From: Blastomyces gilchristii SLH14081
Taxonomy: Eukaryota; Ascomycota; Eurotiomycetes; Onygenales; Ajellomycetaceae
Direction of reading: 5' to 3'
NCBI RefSeq assembly: GCF_000003855.2
Contig: NW_003101654.1
Span: 547,789 to 611,788, forward strand
DNA length: 64,000 bases
The notes below the pieces were generated by a model. The model was not told where the DNA came from, did no database searches, and saw nothing but the letters and a program-made list of their open reading frames with translations. A program made the position numbers and the translations under genes. This document shows, piece after piece, positions 60,263-64,000 of this stretch. Each line of letters starts with the position of its first letter. Within the stretch, counting starts at the first letter, position 1.

Positions 60263-60480
60263 TGTTAGTGATTACTACATCTACTCTAGTCACGTGCTAC
60301 TCCAACCTATTTAGTGTAACTCGCGTAGATAGATTAGACATAGAAGAACAATGTTATTCTTCAAGAGATCAGAGTAGAGATATACATACTCTAGAGAATA
60401 ATATAAAGTTTTCCTCAGAGAGTAAGATCAGATTAGTCTCAGTATAAGTATATAAGATTATATTAATTCATTAACAGAGC
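60263..60480 (+). repeat. Copia-like 3' LTR (end uncertain)
   Basis: Starts TGTTAGTGATTACTACATC. Its first ~110 bp match 29429-29540. The right end is not determined. Confidence 0.5.
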
Positions 60481-60885
60481 TTGACTGATTTAAACTTATG
60501 ATTAAATTAAGTAATTTAAATTATAATATAATAGAACTGAAGTAGTAACTAGTCAGTTATATTATATAGAGATAATTATCTAAGAAGCTATATAAGTGAG
60601 CTTAACTACTTTATTTAAATAGTGAGCTCATGAACTACAGAGTTATTATGAGAATATCACAGATATAGTACTTAGTATACTAAGAAGATTGTATGAGAAA
60701 TACAGTAACTCTTGTATATATTATCAGTAGAAGAAAAATCAATTATTAACTTTTTTAATAAGAAGTCAGCATCTAGCTATTCTATATAGATAATAAGTGA
60801 ATACCTCTCTTCTATTCTGTGAGTGAGAATAGTTGAAGTGATATCTCAGCAGTATTTTACTACTATGAAAGAGTAATCTACTGAC
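60481..60885. other. Unclassified AT-rich DNA
   Basis: No domain or terminal repeat recognised. It precedes an inverted LINE tail. Confidence 0.3.
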
Positions 60886-62126
60886 CTTATTATTATAATT
60901 ATTATTATTATTATTCAATTATAGATGTATGCAGTCAGAGATTATAACATTTATCTGAGAACTTTTAGTTCTCACGGTTTTTCCTATATCTATAAAGTCA
61001 ACTATTATACATTTATCAATTTCAGATATGTAAAATCAGAAAATTTCAGCTCAGAATACAAAAACTATTTATAAATTACAGTATTTTAACATCTTCTGAT
61101 ACTTTGAAATCATTTGACAATATCATGACAAAAGAAAAGAGAATATAGTCTTAAAGATAGACACATTAAATAAATAGATAGAAAAGAATAGAAAGGAAAA
61201 AGTAAAGTAAAGAGAGACTGTAACAAAACAAATTATTAAAAAATAGTGTATAGCTGTTTTAACAGACTATATCTGATCAATTTTCTTCTCTTTATATTCA
61301 GATGTTTCTGAATTTAGTCATTTTCTTTTATCTGCTTGAGTTTCTGATAGAAAGTCTATTAAGTATTTAATTTCTGTCTCAGTTGAGAATAAGAACCTTA
61401 TATTTAATTGATTTAGATTATACTTCTCTTTCAATCTGACTCTGAGACTATTGTATAATGTACAGTGTATTACAATATATTCAGAATTTTCATTTGTATT
61501 ACAGAATAAGCATTCTATTGAATCAAATCTATCATCAAATCTTTATATATAAGATTTAAGACAGTCATATTCTAGTTTCAACTGAATTATAGATGAGAAT
61601 ATTTTCTTTTTACATTTGATTAAATAAGATTTTCACTTGGATTTTATTTCAAATCTTGAATAATGTATACTCTTCTTTTATGTCTGCCAGCTTTCATTTC
61701 ACTTATCTAAATAAGATTCTTTTATCTTTCTCTTTACAAAAGATCAGAATACTATTTTTTGAATAGATCTGTTTAATTCTGAACTCTTTTTTACAGCTGA
61801 ATCAGTCAATTCATTGCTATAAATATTTATAGAAGTAGAAACTCAGTGCAGATAAATTATCAGTTTTGATATTCTTCTCTTTTGAATTTTTAAAACAGAG
61901 TTTAAAATCAATTTAAGATTTATTTAATCATTATAAATCTAACTATTTCTAAGTCTTCTTAAAGCAGCTTGACTGTCAGAGAATATCTATATCTCTTTCA
62001 AACTATTTTCTCTTTTATGAGATTTTTTTTCAATGAGTTTAAAAGTTTTTACTATTATAAATAGTTCAGCATCAAAGACTTCAGATTCACAGTCTAAATT
62101 TCAGAAATCTGAGATAAAATTGATAT
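60886..62126 (-). mobile_element. LINE 3' end, inverted copy 3
   Basis: It begins with (ATT)n and runs in reverse through the LINE 3' UTR, the CCHC finger region and the RNase H domain, ending at an LTR junction at 62127. It is strongly mutated compared with copy 4 and lacks an open frame. Confidence 0.75.
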
Positions 62127-62446
62127 TATAAGAAGTCTACACTGAATAGATCAGTATAATATTGATAGGTCTTATATAACAAAGAGAAAAACATTAGAGA
62201 AGGAAAGAAAGAGAAAATGTGAGAATCAGCAATTGAGGTGGATATTTATACATGTACACAGTGACATATGCGGTGGAACTTCAGAGTGAAAGAATAGGGG
62301 TTTTTGTACACAGTGAAGCTTCAGAGTGAAAGAATAGAAATTCTGTAGATTTTCAGATGAGAATCAGCAACTGAGAATCAGAGTGGTAGAAATCTGTGAA
62401 GTGTAATGAAATAGTCTATATAATTGATCAGGCACAGCCTGTTACA
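62127..62446 (-). repeat. Solo LTR of Ty3/gypsy family A, reversed
   Basis: The minus strand reads TGTAACAGGCTGTGCCTG at 62446 and ends near TATA at 62127, matching the LTR at 30446-30758. Five-base flanks (GATAT and TTAGT) do not match, so no target duplication is evident. Confidence 0.65.
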
Positions 62447-62476
62447 TTAGTCTTCCCTCTCTTTCTTAATCATATG

Positions 62477-62490
62477 TAGCTTTCATCAGT
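62477..62490. repeat. Target-site duplication, left copy (14 bp)
   Basis: TAGCTTTCATCAGT, identical to 63531-63544, flanks the truncated LINE. Confidence 0.85.
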
Positions 62491-63530
62491 TCATAATGGT
62501 CAAATGAATCTTGAACTGATTTTAAACTCTGTTTTGAAAATTCAAAAGAGAAGAATATCAAAACTGATAATTCATCTGCATTGGGTTCCTGCTCATATAA
62601 ATATTCATGGCAATGAATTGGCTGATTCAGCTGCAAAAAAGGGTTCAGAATTAAGCAGATCTATTCAAAAAACAGTGTCCTGGTCTTTCATAAAGAGAAA
62701 GATAAAAGAATCTTGTTTAAACAAGTGAAATGAAAGCTGGCAGAAACAAAAGAAGAGTATACATTATTCAAGATTTGAGACAAAACCAAAGTGGAAATCT
62801 TGTTCAATTAAATGTAAAAAGAAAATATTCTCATCTATAATTCAGCTGAAACTAGGACATGGTTATTTCAAATCTTATATACAAAGATTTGATGATAGAT
62901 TTGATTCAACAGCGTGCTCATTCTGCAATGTGAATGAAAATCCTGAGCATATTGTAATGCATTGTGCATTATACAATAGTCTCAGAGTCAGATTAAAGAA
63001 GAAGTATGATTTAAATCAATTAAATATAAGGTTCTTATTCTCAACTGAGACAGGAACTAAATACTTAATAGACTTTCTATCAGAAACTAGAGCAGCTACA
63101 AGAAAATGGCTGAATTCAGAAGTATCTGAATATGAAGAGGTGAAAATTGACTAGATATAGTCTGTTAAAACAGCTATATATCATCTTTTAATAATTTTGT
63201 TTTGTTATAGTCTCTCTTTACTGTACTTGTTTCCTTCTGTTCTTTTCTCTATCTATTTAATGTGTCTATCTTTAAGACTATGTTCTCTTTTCTTTTGTCA
63301 TAATATTTTCAAATGGTTTCAAACTATCAGAAGGTGTTGAAATACTGCAATTTGTAAACAGTTTTTGTATTCTGGGCTGGAATTTTCTGATTTTGCATAT
63401 TTGAAATTGATAAATGTATAATAGTTGACTCTATAGATATGGGAAAAACCCTGAGAACTAAAGATTCTCAGGTAGATGTCATAGTCTCTGACTGCATACA
63501 TCTATAATTGAAGAATAATAATAATAATAA
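62491..63530 (+). mobile_element. 5'-truncated LINE, copy 4, with (TAA)n tail and TSD
   Basis: It starts inside the RNase H domain and ends with (AAT)n at 63530. Flanked by an exact 14-bp direct repeat. Frames at 62504-62728 (HWVPAHINIHGNELADSAAK, Trp intact) and 62930-63154 (NENPEHIVMHC, then LIDFLSETRAATRKWLNS) are the least mutated LINE coding here, so this is probably the youngest insertion. The CCHC finger's first cysteines lie just upstream of 62930. Confidence 0.88.
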
Positions 63531-63544
63531 TAGCTTTCATCAGT
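63531..63544. repeat. Target-site duplication, right copy (14 bp)
   Basis: Identical to 62477-62490. Confidence 0.85.
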
Positions 63545-63810
63545 CAAGGGCTGTGATCTCAGATAATACAGAACTCAGAGTTCAGCTCAGATAATTATAG
63601 CTGACTTATTTCACAAGATATTGTCAGCTGCAGCTGCAGACTTTGTTATTAAGAATATCTTCAATCTCTCATTCAAGTTCATTATCTTCTTTTATGATTT
63701 CTGGCGGCTGTCAGTTGAAAGTCAGTTAAGAAGGGAACAGATCAGTGACAGTGCAGTGAAGTAAGCTCATATAAAAGACATTATAAATCTCTGATGATGT
63801 ATTAAGACAG

Positions 63811-64000
63811 TATTATTATTATTATTATTATTATTCTTTAATTATAGATGTATACAGTCATAGACTATGATATCTACCTGAGAACCTTTAGATCTCAAGG
63901 TTTTTCCTATATCTATAGAGTCAACTATTATACATTTATCAGTTTCAGATATGCAAATCAGAAAAGTCCAGCTCAGAATACAAAAACTGTTTATAAATTG
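63811..64000 (-). mobile_element. LINE 3' end, inverted copy 5, cut by window edge
   Basis: Begins with (ATT)n and continues with the reverse of the LINE 3' UTR (TCTACCTGAGAACCTTTAG). The element continues beyond the window. Confidence 0.75.

Noticed and set aside
36496..63830. (ATT)n and (AAT)n runs as independent microsatellites
   Set aside because: They sit precisely at LINE 3' ends and are better explained as LINE tails.
29429..64000. CRISPR-like or tandem array structure
   Set aside because: Repeats are dispersed transposon copies; no regular repeat-spacer pattern exists, and the DNA is eukaryotic.

Overview
This is nuclear DNA of a filamentous ascomycete. Genes have short introns (about 60-180 nt) with GT..AG borders and internal CTAAC-like branch sites, and a fungal Zn2Cys6 factor is present. 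Gene content and the gene-rich/TE-rich alternation suggest Eurotiomycetes, probably Onygenales (Ajellomycetaceae-like); that placement is inference. Two compartments meet near 29.2-29.4 kb.

Gene compartment (1-29.2 kb, moderate GC). In order: the 5' part of a mitochondrial acyl-CoA (malonyl/methylmalonyl-CoA-like) synthetase running off the left edge (-); a BolA-family protein (+, three exons); a plasma-membrane syntaxin of the Sso1/Psy1 type (-, five exons); nicotinate phosphoribosyltransferase (-, five exons); a gene-free stretch of about 10 kb; a short-chain dehydrogenase (+, two exons); a Zn2Cys6 factor (-, two exons); a conserved protein of unknown function (-, two exons); a metaxin/Sam37-type SAM-complex subunit (+, three exons); and a ZIP zinc transporter (+, one exon). 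Most are housekeeping genes (NAD salvage, Fe-S maturation, exocytosis, outer-membrane biogenesis, zinc uptake). The SDR and Zn2Cys6 genes are convergent neighbours and the only accessory-looking pair. Exon joins were built by hand so that phase is preserved at every junction.

Repeat compartment (29.4-64 kb, very AT-rich). Nothing here looks like an intact gene. It is a nest of mutated transposons: a Copia left end, a Ty3/gypsy element (family A), a LINE head and tails, two tail-to-tail copies of a second Ty3/gypsy element (family B) forming a giant inverted repeat (arms about 5.66 kb, separated by one 1.15-kb LTR), three ~505-bp hAT-type MITEs with 8-bp target duplications, a Copia pol/3' LTR segment, a solo gypsy-A LTR, and several LINE 3' ends with (TAA)n tails, one with a 14-bp target duplication.

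The most unusual signal is the mutation pattern. CC/GG and CG dinucleotides are almost erased while CA/TG remain abundant. Stops appear mainly at former Trp (TGG to TGA) and Arg (CGA to TGA) codons, and Gln codons survive. This is not the classical CpA-directed RIP signature. Short islands (parts of the LTRs, 34.42-34.65 kb, 60.21-60.26 kb) escaped mutation. Both gypsy-B copies also carry antisense reading frames, one with a Cys-rich motif, between integrase and the 3' LTR; I cannot assign them to a known family.
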